Assembly: GCF_900188245.1 (NCBI RefSeq)
Contig: NZ_FZOK01000002.1
Coordinates: 248,001-312,000 of the forward strand
DNA: 64,000 bases
DNA from: Belliella buryatensis
GTDB lineage: Bacteria; Bacteroidota; Bacteroidia; Cytophagales; Cyclobacteriaceae
Direction of reading: 5' to 3'
Positions 26,673-35,653 of this stretch are shown here, piece after piece. The notes under the pieces are model-generated. The model worked only from the letters and a program-made list of their open reading frames with translations. It was not told the DNA's origin and made no database searches. A program made the translations under genes and the position numbers. Each line of letters opens with the position of its first letter. Within the stretch, counting starts at the first letter, position 1.

Positions 26673-27277
26673 AGAAAAATACCAGCTTTCGGACCAATGA
26701 AAATACCTCTTGTATTGAGCTTGCTATCTAAAAAGATACCACCCTCTATGCCTAGATGGACTTTGTTGGATAAGATCTTCTTTATACTGTAGGTTACTGG
26801 GAAATGAAGACCTACTTTGGTATCTCTTACCCAAGATAATCCAGTGTAAAGCCCCCTTTCTTCATCAAAATTTTGTGCTGCATAATATTCGTCTTTTTCT
26901 ACAAACCCACCAAGTCCAAGTCCAACACTTCCTTCTAATTTTAAAGGGAGCTTTACTTTTCTTCTAAATGTAAAATATAGATGGTCAGTAATCACTGTTG
27001 CAGAGGTGATAAAGCTTCCAAAGGAAAGTGGTGTATTAGCTAAAGATACTCTTTCATAGTTGAAAACAGAATGATTGATGGCTGTGCCCATTTCCCAATT
27101 GTCATTTATTTGAAATAGCATACCAAAATTCATATTGAAGCCCATTCTTGGTAGTTCATATTCAACTTGGTTTGGTACTCTGTAACTCCCAAAACCAAGA
27201 CTCAAATCTAAATTTTGAGCTGAACTACTTATTATCACGGCCTGGAATAAAAGGAAAGACAAAAGATATTTTTTCAT
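26669..27277 (-). CDS. Outer-membrane beta-barrel protein
   Basis: A 202-residue exported protein with signal MKKYLLSFLLFQAVIISSSA-Q. Barrel-type strands include LDLSLGFGSY, GFNMNFGMLFQI and LEGSVGLGLGGFV. It is followed upstream, after 12 bases, by a similar-sized barrel gene on the same strand with the related end FIGPKAG versus FHVGPEF, so the two are probably paralogues. No ligand is known. Confidence 0.75.
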   Translation of the reverse strand: MKKYLLSFLLFQAVIISSSAQNLDLSLGFGSYRVPNQVEYELPRMGFNMNFGMLFQINDNWEMGTAINHSVFNYERVSLANTPLSFGSFITSATVITDHLYFTFRRKVKLPLKLEGSVGLGLGGFVEKDEYYAAQNFDEERGLYTGLSWVRDTKVGLHFPVTYSIKKILSNKVHLGIEGGIFLDSKLNTRGIFIGPKAGIFL

Positions 27278-27289
27278 AGGAGGTAAAAT

Positions 27290-27862
27290 TTAAAATCTAA
27301 AGCTAAACTCTGGGCCTACATGAAACCCTCCAAAAGTATAAAAAGGTGTAAGAAATGCGCCTGCTTTTACCCCAATGATGATTTGGTTATTCAAAGGTTT
27401 GTTAATATTAAATCCCAGAGGCATGGTGAAATCTCTTTTGAAATCTTTTTTTCCAGATAAATAATTCTTTTCTCCTTCCCAGTGCTCTAAGAAGTAACCG
27501 ATACCGGTTCCAGCATGAAACTCCCAGTTATTTTTCAATTTGAATTTCCTTAGAAAAATAAAAGAGACGGCATTGAAGCTCACTCGAGACCTTTCCTTTC
27601 CGAAGCGTTGTCCATTGATTCTTCCCTCTGCTCCAGCTGGTGAAAAGTGAAATTTACCATGGAGATAATTTGAGGATAAGGAAAGTTTTTCGTTGAAATG
27701 GTAATTGAATTTGATTCCAGTACTAGCACCTACCTCTCCATCTACATAATACCAAAAATCTATTGGTGTAAAAACACCCCCATGGATCCCGATATCGTAG
27801 TGTTGGCTATAAACTGAAAAGGAGCACGTTAAAAAAGCAAAAGCTATTAAATATTTTTTCAT
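27290..27862 (-). CDS. Outer-membrane beta-barrel protein, paralogue of its neighbour
   Basis: A 190-residue exported protein with signal MKKYLIAFAFLTCSFSVYSQ. Strand pattern HYDIGIHGGVFTPID, WEFHAGTGIGYFLEHW and FHVGPEFSFRF suits a barrel ending in an aromatic residue. The frame opens at 27910, overlapping the HAD gene, but the signal peptide starts at 27862. It is probably co-transcribed with the next barrel. Confidence 0.74.
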   Translation of the reverse strand: MKKYLIAFAFLTCSFSVYSQHYDIGIHGGVFTPIDFWYYVDGEVGASTGIKFNYHFNEKLSLSSNYLHGKFHFSPAGAEGRINGQRFGKERSRVSFNAVSFIFLRKFKLKNNWEFHAGTGIGYFLEHWEGEKNYLSGKKDFKRDFTMPLGFNINKPLNNQIIIGVKAGAFLTPFYTFGGFHVGPEFSFRF

Positions 27863-27906
27863 GAAATTTAATAAGGAAGCTAAAACTAATGAAATATTAG
27901 TTTTAA

Positions 27907-28602
27907 TCACAATAATTTCTCCAATTCCTTCAAGTGCTTGATTGTATGTGTTGGCTTCATGTCAATTCCTTTGCTATGTGGATCAAAGAATACTTGATCA
28001 ATGTTTGCGTTAATGGCACCGAGTATATCTGAATTAGGGTTGTCGCCGATCATGATGACATCCTGATTGGTAATTCCTAGGTTATCAAGTGCATATTGGA
28101 ATATTCTTGGGTCAGGCTTCTTGTGACCCGTAGTCTCAGAAGTGACGATCAAATCAAAGTATGGACTCAATCCTGAGGCATTGAGCTTTTTTGCCTGACT
28201 TTCGTTGAACCCATTGGTGATGATGTGCATGGGATACTTGGGCTTGAGGTAGTCCAAAATCTCCAAGGTATAGGGGAAAAGATATTGCTTAGTGGACGTC
28301 CTATGCATAAAGTCAGGCTCGAGTCCATGGGGCACTGATTCAGGATCTATGCCAGCATTCTCGAAGACCAACTTGAATCTCGTGGCTCTAAGTCCTTCTT
28401 TGTCAATCTTACCGACATCATAGAGTGCCCATAGTTTGAAATTCACATTATAGAAGGCTTGAATAAAATCTTGCGGAGCAGTGATGCCCAACTTTGCCAA
28501 TTGGAAAACATCATACAGTTCTGAAAGTGACTCTTGGACATTGCGGTCATAATCCCAGAGCGTATGGTCTAGGTCGAAGAAGATGTGTTGGTATTTTTTC
28601 AC
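27907..28602 (-). CDS. HAD phosphatase, YjjG-like pyrimidine nucleotidase
   Basis: A 231-residue HAD-superfamily enzyme. Motif I is FFDLDHTLWDYD, motif II ITNGFNESQAKK, motif III Lys in GHKKPDPRIF, and motif IV MIGDNPNSDILGA. The motif I sequence and length match YjjG-type nucleotidases that remove non-canonical pyrimidine nucleotides. It lies 5 bases from the ArsR-type regulator gene upstream. Confidence 0.87.
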   Translation of the reverse strand: MKKYQHIFFDLDHTLWDYDRNVQESLSELYDVFQLAKLGITAPQDFIQAFYNVNFKLWALYDVGKIDKEGLRATRFKLVFENAGIDPESVPHGLEPDFMHRTSTKQYLFPYTLEILDYLKPKYPMHIITNGFNESQAKKLNASGLSPYFDLIVTSETTGHKKPDPRIFQYALDNLGITNQDVIMIGDNPNSDILGAINANIDQVFFDPHSKGIDMKPTHTIKHLKELEKLL

Positions 28603-28607
28603 TGGAT

Positions 28608-28991
28608 TTACTTGCGGTAGGGATTGTTTTGGATCTTGTTGATGGCTAACTCCCGGTTTGAAAATAGAATCTGATAGACTTCCTGATCTTTGATCAGGTT
28701 GATGTCTTTTTGTATAAACTTAAAAACTTGCTGAATGATTTCTATTGCTTCGTCTAAGATGTAATAAAAAGTCCATTGATCTACTCTTCGGCTGCCAACT
28801 AGGCCTGCGTTTTTGAGGTAAATCAAGTGTCGGCTGGTTTTGGTTTGGGTGAAATCGAGAATGTGCTCTAAATCAGAGATCGAAAGCTCTTTGTTTTGCA
28901 TCAGCAAATGGAGAATTCTCACCCTAGGCTCCTCAGAGAGGGCCTTGAAAATCCGCATCCCATAGCTCAAGCTGATATTCTTAAGTCTCAT
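28608..28991 (-). CDS. ArsR-family winged-helix regulator
   Basis: A 127-residue DNA-binding protein. The winged helix runs from IFKALSEEPRVRILHLL through LSISDLEHILDFTQTKTSRH, with the wing GLVGSRRVDQWTFYYI. No CXC metal site of classical ArsR is present, so it probably responds to something other than metal. It is likely co-transcribed with the HAD gene and may regulate this cluster. Confidence 0.85.
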   Translation of the reverse strand: MRLKNISLSYGMRIFKALSEEPRVRILHLLMQNKELSISDLEHILDFTQTKTSRHLIYLKNAGLVGSRRVDQWTFYYILDEAIEIIQQVFKFIQKDINLIKDQEVYQILFSNRELAINKIQNNPYRK

Positions 28992-29113
28992 TAATAACTT
29001 TTAACAGAGAAATTCGGTTTGAAATTAAGTAAATCAGCCGAAAATAGGCTAATATTATACCGTGGTTTAAACTTAGCCTATTTCAGGCCGTAAATAAAAT
29101 AAAACAATAAAAT

Positions 29114-29767
29114 TTGGACTCAATTATAAAAAATATAGCCTCTTTTCTGATTTTGTTTTGTTTGGTCTTAGTATTCAAGCCTGCACAAGCCCAAGACCAA
29201 CAGGAGAGAAAAGTCATCCAACTATCTGGAATCATCCTCAATGCGGATAGTACAGATGCAGTACCCGGTGTAAATGTCTACGTGCCCAAAAAGGGTAGAG
29301 GAACAAGTTCTGGTCGATTTGGGTATTTCTCCATGCCAGTATTGGAAGGAGATTCAGTGGTTTTTAGTTTTATAGGTTTGAAAAGACAGGTTTTCAGTGT
29401 GCCAGACAATGTGGCAGATGACAAAATCAGTTTGATCGTCACCATGCAAGAAGACGAAATTGCCCTTGCAGAAATCGAAGTCATGCCTTATCCATCCGAG
29501 GATGAATTCAAGAGAGCGATTTTGGCGATGAACTATGATGCGCCGATGGCTGTAGATACTAGAGGAAGCTTGAGTCCAGAGACCTTGCTACGCTACGCCG
29601 AAAATATGCCAGCATCTGGAAATGAAAACTTCCGAGGATTCCAACAAGGTCAAATCATGCAAATCCAAGACCGATACGGACCAAGACCATTCAGACTACT
29701 TGATCCATTCGCCTGGTCACAATTCATCCAATCTATCAAAAGAGGGGATCTGAAGAAGAAAGATTGA
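29114..29767 (+). CDS. Exported carboxypeptidase-like regulatory-domain protein
   Basis: A 217-residue exported protein. The signal ends near KPAQAQ-DQ. The CarboxypepD_reg-like domain (about residues 35-115) reads VIQLSGIILNADSTDAVPG, then GYFSMPVLEGDSVVFSFIG, the pattern found at the N-end of TonB-dependent receptors. The C-terminal region (EDEFKRAILAMNYDAP, and later RYGPRPFRLLDPFAW) is of unknown function. The start is read as TTG at 29114. Confidence 0.78.
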   Translation: MDSIIKNIASFLILFCLVLVFKPAQAQDQQERKVIQLSGIILNADSTDAVPGVNVYVPKKGRGTSSGRFGYFSMPVLEGDSVVFSFIGLKRQVFSVPDNVADDKISLIVTMQEDEIALAEIEVMPYPSEDEFKRAILAMNYDAPMAVDTRGSLSPETLLRYAENMPASGNENFRGFQQGQIMQIQDRYGPRPFRLLDPFAWSQFIQSIKRGDLKKKD

Positions 29768-29771
29768 TAAG

Positions 29772-29978
29772 GTGCACGCGGATTACACGGATAACGCAGA
29801 TTTTCTTTTGAATTATTAAAGATTGTGAAAAGGATTAAATCACCTCTTTAGCTGAAAAACAAAAACCGCTGATTCATTTAGATTCAGCGGTTTTTGTTTT
29901 TATGCAGGGTAGCAACTAACACTTGACTCAGCTGGAAGATTTTATCCAAACTAAATCTGGGTAATCTGCGAAATCTGT
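29772..29978. repeat. Dispersed GCGGATTACACGGAT-type repeat flanking a terminator
   Basis: The left part (29775-29803) reads GCGGATTACACGGATAACGC; the right part (near 29955-29978) reads GGGTAATCTGCGAAATCTGT, an approximate inverted partner. Similar words (GCGGATTGGGCGGAT and its inverse) recur at 38830-38912. Confidence 0.55.
29856..29900. terminator. Bidirectional terminator between convergent genes
   Basis: A 17-bp stem: AAAACAAAAACCGCTGA (29856-29872) pairs with TCAGCGGTTTTTGTTTT (29884-29900). It serves the plus-strand exported protein and the minus-strand aminopeptidase. Confidence 0.85.
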
Positions 29979-29985
29979 AAGCTAT

Positions 29986-31395
29986 TTACTCCATTGACTT
30001 CATCAGCTTCTGCAAAACCCCTTCTTCTTGCATAACCTTCTCTATATCTGCTACAGATCTTGGCACAAAAGCACTTAAATTTTCATGGCCATTCTCAGTG
30101 ATTAGGATATTGTCTTCGATTCGAATACCTATTCCCCACCATTTTGGATCACAATCAGAACCATTTGGAATATAGATGCCTGGCTCAATCGTGAATACCA
30201 TGCCCGGTTCTAGTGGGCCATAGCCACCACGGTCGTGCACATCTAGCCCCAAATGATGACTTACCCCATGCGGGAGATATCTGTGGTTTTGTCCTTTTTT
30301 GATGATACCCAATTCAGCCAAACCTTCATCGATAATTTCTTTGGAGATTTGTCCTAATGTTCTGAAATCAGCACCTGGCTTGCTGGCCTTAGTGGATTCT
30401 TCTAATGCTCTGAGGACGATTTCATAGATGGCTTTTTCTTCAGGAGAGAATTTGCCTTTTACTGGGACTGTTCGGGTGATATCTCCTGAATAGCCTCTGT
30501 ACTCAGCTCCGATATCCATAAGCATCACACCTTCTTGCAAGTCTCTTACGCTATTGTATACATAATGGAGGATAGTAGAATTATTGCCGGCTCCAGCGAT
30601 GGAACCGTAGCCAACGTATTCTGCACCCATGGCTTTATGCACAAATTCATGCACACCTTGAATAGCCCTTTCGGAAACTCCCGGCTTGATGGATTTAAAG
30701 GATTCGATGTGGCCATGGCCTGAGATGGCTACTGCTTTCCTTAAGATTTCAATTTCTTCGGCAGTTTTGATGCCGCGCATTTGATTCATGATTTGACTCA
30801 AAATCTGGTCTGCTGGTCTTGCAGGGCTTGGGTTTACTGCTTTGAAAGCATCCACCATAGCCCTTAGCGTAGCATTGTGTCTACCGCCTTCTATCTCAGG
30901 TAGATTGAACGAAAGTGTCTGAGAAAACTTGTCAAAATCTACTGCTGGGTTTTTCAAAAAGTCCGTATTCAAATAGGTGTGTTTGATTTTGAGTTTGTCT
31001 TTTACACCTTCGATACCCAAGCGCTCTCCGTCCCATTGCTCTCTACTAGGATCTCTTGGTTGTACAAAGATCATTTCAGAAACCATTTCCCCAGCGATGT
31101 TTTGTGGTGTTTTGAAAATGATCAAAGCAGCATTTGGCTCTCTGAAACCTGTCAAGTAATAGAAGTCAGAATTGGGTCTGTACTCAAATTCAGTGTCGTT
31201 TGACCTGTTCTTGACAGGATTGTTGAAAAATACTGCTACAGCATTTTCAGGCATCTTTTCACGAAGTAGGTCTCTTCGACCTTGATGGAACTCAGGACTC
31301 AGCCCATCATCAAACCAAGATTGCGCGAAGCTTGGTATAGAGAAAGCCAGAGAAATCAGGATGCAAAATGATAAATAAAGCGTATTTCGTTTCAT
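29986..31395 (-). CDS. Xaa-Pro aminopeptidase (aminopeptidase P), exported
   Basis: A 469-residue M24B metallopeptidase that releases N-terminal residues preceding proline. A signal peptide ends near PSFAQ-SW. The N-terminal AMP_N domain covers about 30-160 (YYLTGFREPNAAL). The catalytic pita-bread domain holds the dinuclear metal ligands: MDIGAEYRGYSGDITRTVP (two Asp), HGVSHHLGLDVHD (His), TIEPGIYI (Glu) and GIRIEDN (Glu). The signal suggests periplasmic or surface action. Confidence 0.92.
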   Translation of the reverse strand: MKRNTLYLSFCILISLAFSIPSFAQSWFDDGLSPEFHQGRRDLLREKMPENAVAVFFNNPVKNRSNDTEFEYRPNSDFYYLTGFREPNAALIIFKTPQNIAGEMVSEMIFVQPRDPSREQWDGERLGIEGVKDKLKIKHTYLNTDFLKNPAVDFDKFSQTLSFNLPEIEGGRHNATLRAMVDAFKAVNPSPARPADQILSQIMNQMRGIKTAEEIEILRKAVAISGHGHIESFKSIKPGVSERAIQGVHEFVHKAMGAEYVGYGSIAGAGNNSTILHYVYNSVRDLQEGVMLMDIGAEYRGYSGDITRTVPVKGKFSPEEKAIYEIVLRALEESTKASKPGADFRTLGQISKEIIDEGLAELGIIKKGQNHRYLPHGVSHHLGLDVHDRGGYGPLEPGMVFTIEPGIYIPNGSDCDPKWWGIGIRIEDNILITENGHENLSAFVPRSVADIEKVMQEEGVLQKLMKSME

Positions 31396-31590
31396 TTTTT
31401 GGTTTTTAGCTATAATGGAAATGAAATATACGCTTGATTTATCAAAAAGAGGAAGCCACTGGTCAAAAATTGAGTTTAGGCTCCGAATCTTTGAAAATAT
31501 TTACACTTATTTTTTCTTCATTTCTTTTTAGTTCAAGACTTATATTAATACCAATAATCCAGTATTTCCTTTACTTAATAAAATGGTGAC

Positions 31591-31619
31591 TTTGTCTTCA
31601 CATTGAATCCTTATCTTTG
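31591..31619 (+). promoter_or_regulatory. Bacteroidota-type promoter of the phosphatase gene
   Basis: TTTG at 31591-31594 is followed after 17 bases by TATCTTTG at 31612-31619, matching TTG-N17-23-TAnnTTTG. It lies 28 bases before the ATG at 31648. Confidence 0.75.
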
Positions 31620-31647
31620 TAACTGAAATAATCAAAATCAAATCATC

Positions 31648-33282
31648 ATGATAAAGAATTTGCTCGTAGCGATCCTAGGTGTTCTGTTTTTAATGCCTGT
31701 ACAGGCTCAAGTATCCTCCAAAGAGAATAAGCCAAAGCTGGTTGTAGGTATTGTAGTGGATCAGATGCGTCAGGAGTATTTTTATAAATTCCAAGAAAGG
31801 TACACTGAGGGAGGATTTAAGCGCTTGATGAATGATGGTTTCATGATGACCAATGGTCATTATAATTATATTCCTACTTACACTGGCCCTGGGCATGCGT
31901 CTGTTTATACAGGAGCAACTCCAGCAACACATGGCATCATCGCAAACAATTGGTATGTGAGGAGCTTGGGGAGAAGTATCTATTGTGCGGAGGATAGCAC
32001 TGTCACTGCGGTTGGTGGTACGGAGGGTAATGGCAAGATCTCTCCTAGAAACATGTACTCCACTACCATTACAGATGAGCTCAGATTTGCCACTAATAAA
32101 AGATCTAAGGTAGTGGGTATTGCTATCAAGGATAGAGGTGCTTCGCTTCCAGCGGGACATTTGGGCGATGCTTATTGGTTTGATAGTAAAGTTGGGGAGT
32201 TTATGACATCTAGTTATTATTATGAAGAACTCCCAGCTTGGGTCAAGGCTTTCAATGCTAAAAAATTGGCAGAGAAGTATCTTTCAGGTACTTGGGAGCC
32301 ACTTTTCCCAATAGAGACATATGTGCAGAGTATAGCAGATGACAATGATTTTGAAGGTCCTTTTATTGGCAAGGATAATACGGCTTTTCCTTATGACCTA
32401 AAGGCGTTGATGGAGAATAATGGGGAGTATGGCCTGATTTCTACTACTCCATTTGGCAACACGCTCACATTAGACATGGCTTATGCGGCCATTGAGGGAG
32501 AACAGTTGGGCAAAAGAGGAGAGACAGACTTCTTGGCTGTGAGTTTTTCATCTCCAGATTACATTGGCCATAGATTTGGCCCTACAGCTGTAGAGTTGGA
32601 AGATAACTACCTCAGATTGGATAGAGAGTTGGAGGCTTTCTTCAAATATTTGGATCAGGAATATGGAATTGGTGAATATTTAGTGTTTTTGACAGCGGAT
32701 CATGCGGTGGCTGATATCGTTGATTATATGAAATCTGAGAATGTTCCAGCGGGAAATTTCAACAACAGATTTATCTTAACGCAAATGCGAGGTTTTACTT
32801 CACAGAAGTTTGGAGAGGGCAATTGGATCTCTAACTTTTCCAACGAGCAAGTATTTATCAACCATGAATTGGCCAAAGAGAAGGGAGTAAGTATAGAAGT
32901 GATCCAAAGAGCATTGGCTGACTTCCTACTTGGTTTTGAAGGAATCAAGGAAGTGTATACCGCTACAGATATGAGGATTCAGGAATACACCCAAGGCAAA
33001 AAGTCACTTCTCCAGATGGGCTACAATCATAAGGCTTCGGGAGATTTGCTTTTGATCTTGGAGCCTGCTTGGTTGAGCAGTTCCTACAAAGGAACCACCC
33101 ATGGTACAGGCTACACTTATGATACCCATGTGCCAATTGTGTTTATGGGCTGGAATATCAAGCCAGGCAAGAGTTCAAGATATGCCACCGTCACAGATAT
33201 CGCGCCTACACTCTCTATCATGCTTGGTACTAGACTACCAAATGGCGCCACAGGTCAGCCGATAGGGGAGATTTTGGAATAA
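31648..33282 (+). CDS. pafA: PafA-type alkaline phosphatase
   Basis: A 544-residue exported phosphomonoesterase of the alkaline phosphatase superfamily. The signal ends near PVQAQ-VS. The nucleophile is Thr79 in YTGPGHAS, Asn100 is in IIANNW, and the Lys/Arg pair is K161 and R163 in AIKDRGAS. Together these match the PafA active site (Thr, Asn, Lys, Arg). Metal ligands include VVDQM near the start, LTADHAV and THGTGYTYDTHVP. PafA scavenges phosphate from phosphomonoesters independently of phosphate supply. Confidence 0.93.
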   Translation: MIKNLLVAILGVLFLMPVQAQVSSKENKPKLVVGIVVDQMRQEYFYKFQERYTEGGFKRLMNDGFMMTNGHYNYIPTYTGPGHASVYTGATPATHGIIANNWYVRSLGRSIYCAEDSTVTAVGGTEGNGKISPRNMYSTTITDELRFATNKRSKVVGIAIKDRGASLPAGHLGDAYWFDSKVGEFMTSSYYYEELPAWVKAFNAKKLAEKYLSGTWEPLFPIETYVQSIADDNDFEGPFIGKDNTAFPYDLKALMENNGEYGLISTTPFGNTLTLDMAYAAIEGEQLGKRGETDFLAVSFSSPDYIGHRFGPTAVELEDNYLRLDRELEAFFKYLDQEYGIGEYLVFLTADHAVADIVDYMKSENVPAGNFNNRFILTQMRGFTSQKFGEGNWISNFSNEQVFINHELAKEKGVSIEVIQRALADFLLGFEGIKEVYTATDMRIQEYTQGKKSLLQMGYNHKASGDLLLILEPAWLSSSYKGTTHGTGYTYDTHVPIVFMGWNIKPGKSSRYATVTDIAPTLSIMLGTRLPNGATGQPIGEILE

Positions 33283-33840
33283 GAAGTTAGTTGTTGTTGA
33301 TTGAGTTAATTGGGGAATAAGGGAGAGAAGAAATAGGAGATTTGAGACAAGAGATTATAGATTTGAGATGTGTGACACATATGTCAACCCTGAAGGGGTT
33401 GAACTTTAAATAGCCCCGGGTCGCAACCCGGGGAATATAGATGATCCAGGAGACAACAACCCCGAAGTGCCTGTCCGATAATTTCGGGAGGTTGAACTTC
33501 ATCAATCAATAGAAAAAGTGTCAAATTAAATCAGGGTGACATACAAAAATCAGAAACCGTTTTTCCTTAGGGATTAGCGGTTTTTTGTTGGGGATGGTTT
33601 TTGCAATTTTAATGCAACACCATAAGGCTGTATAGATTGCATGGGATCTTTTCAAAATACCTGAAGTATTAAGCTAGTCAAGGCTTACGTTTACATAAGC
33701 AATTATTTATTCCGTATTTGGTATGGGTTTGATATGTGGATGACACGGGTTAGATACGGGGATGATATGCTTTTATAAGCACAGTATATTATCCAATCTG
33801 TAATATTCGATCTGTTTTTGCATTTTTTTAAAACAAAAAA
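33283..33840. other. Long non-coding gap with repeats
   Basis: About 560 bases after pafA with no convincing gene. It holds the palindromic repeats at 33385-33433, a hairpin pairing AAACCG (33554-33559) with CGGTTT (33578-33583) followed by a T-run, and AT-rich sequence to the hmgA terminator. Confidence 0.5.
33378..33500. repeat. Dispersed palindromic repeat cluster (copy 2)
   Basis: It contains CAACCCTGAAGGGGTTG (33385-33401) and CCCCGGGTCGCAACCCGGGG (33414-33433), then a further CAACCCCGAAGTG segment. Layout and core (CCCGGGT-GCAACCCGGG) match the cluster at 24078-24137. Confidence 0.75.
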
Positions 33841-33871
33841 TTGAGCCGATTAATTCTTTTAATCGGCTCAA
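33841..33871 (-). terminator. Terminator of hmgA
   Basis: TTGAGCCGATTA (33841-33852) pairs with TAATCGGCTCAA (33860-33871); on the minus strand a T-rich run follows. Confidence 0.88.
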
Positions 33872-33887
33872 ATGCATTGTTGAAATT

Positions 33888-35051
33888 TTACTCTGTCCAG
33901 CTCATTGGGTAATTAGGATCGACGAATTCTAGACCTTGGGTTGTGACAAACATAGGCTTGAATGTGTCGAGCATCACAGCGAGTTCTTCTGTCGCTTTGG
34001 CACCGATTGACTTTTCTACAGTTCCTGGATGTGGGCCATGAGGTAAGCCTCCCATGTGTAAGGTAAATGAGCCTCGATCGATTCCTTTTCTACTCATAAA
34101 TTCACCCTCAGCATAATATAAGATCTCGTCAGAGTCTATATTGCTGTGATTGTAGGGTGCTGGAATGGCCAATGGATGGTAATCAAATAATCTAGGTACA
34201 AAAGAGCAGATTACAAATCCCCAAGCTTGGAAGGTTTGATGCACTGGTGGCGGCTGATGAATTCTTCCAGTAATCGGTTCGAAGTCATGTATCGAAAGTG
34301 CATAAGGATAAAGATAACCATCCCAGCCTACAATGTCCAATGGACTGTGGCCATAAGTGTATGGATGGAGCATCCCTTGCTTTTTTATTTGGACTAGGTA
34401 CTCGCCTTTTTCACTTTCTGTGTACATTTCATGAGGAGGACGGATGTCTCGCTCGCAATATGGAGAATGTTCTAAAAGCTGCCCCACTTCATTTCTGTAT
34501 CTTTTGACAGTCTCTATCGGACCTTTGGACTCTATGACCAAGAGTCTTAATGGGCCTTCTTCTTTGAATTCAAATCTATAGATAGTCGTCCTAGGGATGA
34601 CAATATAATCTCCTTGGCGAACTTCCAATTTTCCAAATTGGGAATACATCACGCCTTCGCCATCATGGATGTAGAGTAATTCATCTCCATCGGCATTTTT
34701 GAAAAAGTAATCCATCTTTCTTTGTTCCGGAGAACAAATGCCCATCATGACATCATTGTTCATCATCAGCATTTTTCGCGCACTGAGGTAATCTTTACCT
34801 GTTGTGCCTACTCCAGCTGTCTTGAGATGGGTTTGGTTGAGTCCATGTTCTTTGGCGATTTCCCAGTCAAATGGAGTGGGCTTGCCGATCTTCTGAACAT
34901 TGTTGGGATTGTGGATGTGGTATAAATTGGAGTAGATTCCTGAAAAACCCTTCGAGCTGACCAATTCTTCTTTGTAGAGGCTACCGTCTGGCTGCCTGAA
35001 TTGTGTATGCCTTTTAGGAGGGATATTTCCAAGTCTATGATAATAAGCCAT
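33888..35051 (-). CDS. hmgA: Homogentisate 1,2-dioxygenase
   Basis: A 387-residue cupin-type Fe(II) dioxygenase that opens the homogentisate ring to maleylacetoacetate in tyrosine/phenylalanine catabolism. It begins AYYHRLGNIPPKRHTQFR. It contains GDYIVIPRTTIYRFEF, PPVHQTFQ, and the metal-binding GGLPHGPHPG near the C-end. It is a single-gene unit with its own terminator; the other pathway genes are not nearby. A TAAATTTG box on the minus strand (35075-35082) may be its -7 element. Confidence 0.93.
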   Translation of the reverse strand: MAYYHRLGNIPPKRHTQFRQPDGSLYKEELVSSKGFSGIYSNLYHIHNPNNVQKIGKPTPFDWEIAKEHGLNQTHLKTAGVGTTGKDYLSARKMLMMNNDVMMGICSPEQRKMDYFFKNADGDELLYIHDGEGVMYSQFGKLEVRQGDYIVIPRTTIYRFEFKEEGPLRLLVIESKGPIETVKRYRNEVGQLLEHSPYCERDIRPPHEMYTESEKGEYLVQIKKQGMLHPYTYGHSPLDIVGWDGYLYPYALSIHDFEPITGRIHQPPPVHQTFQAWGFVICSFVPRLFDYHPLAIPAPYNHSNIDSDEILYYAEGEFMSRKGIDRGSFTLHMGGLPHGPHPGTVEKSIGAKATEELAVMLDTFKPMFVTTQGLEFVDPNYPMSWTE

Positions 35052-35232
35052 TTTTTCTTGGGTTTACATTTGTATTCAAATTTAAGAAAATATGCTTAGG
35101 AGAAGTTATGGTGCTAAAGGAAATTTCTTTGGGGATAAAGTTAAGAGGTAGTAAAGTTGGGAAAGTTGAAAAGTTGTTGGACACTGAGGCTTTTTTTATT
35201 AGATAACTTGAAATTGATGTATCAGTCGGAAT

Positions 35233-35263
35233 AAAATAAGCCCAGTTTTACTGGGCTTATTTT
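35233..35263 (-). terminator. Terminator of csbD-like gene
   Basis: AAAATAAGCCCAG (35233-35245) pairs with CTGGGCTTATTTT (35251-35263), overlapping the stop codon of the gene. Confidence 0.88.
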
Positions 35264-35489
35264 ATTGTTTTATATGATCCTTTTCGGTTTTTTTTTCTTT
35301 TTCTTCGCCAAAGAGCATTTTGGTAAGCTCCTCTTTGGCTGCACCAGTTTTTTTCTGGATTTTCCCTAATAATTGATCCTCCTGACCTTCGGCATAAGCC
35401 AAATCATCATCCGTCAATTCCCCAAATTTCTCTTTGAGTTTACCTTTCAACTCATTCCAGTTTCCTTTGATTTTCAATTCTAAAGACAT
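35262..35489 (-). CDS. CsbD family stress protein
   Basis: A 75-residue, very charged cytoplasmic protein. [19 protein letters not shown] and [21 protein letters not shown] match the CsbD-like consensus (KGNWNQLKGK then G-x-L-T-D-D). CsbD proteins are general-stress induced with no known biochemical role. The C-end is a lysine/glutamate-rich tail. Confidence 0.9.
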   Translation of the reverse strand: MSLELKIKGNWNELKGKLKEKFGELTDDDLAYAEGQEDQLLGKIQKKTGAAKEELTKMLFGEEKEKKTEKDHIKQ

Positions 35490-35653
35490 AACAATTTATT
35501 GGTTTTAGTTTAAAATATATTTCAAGTATATAGGAGCAAGGACCATTCCAAAGACCCTATGATTAGGACTTAATTACTTAAAAAGTCGATTAACTGTGTT
35601 TGGCAGACATCATTTAGTAAATTTGTTTTCATTTTTATTATCAATCAAAAGCC

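Noticed and set aside
33287-33505. Minus-strand 72-codon ORF
   Set aside because: It is a translation of palindromic repeat sequence, with no protein-like features.
35600-35625. Full promoter for the long recQ
   Set aside because: The -7 box TAAATTTG is good but the nearest TTG is only 15 bases away, less than the expected spacing, so only the -7 box is mentioned.
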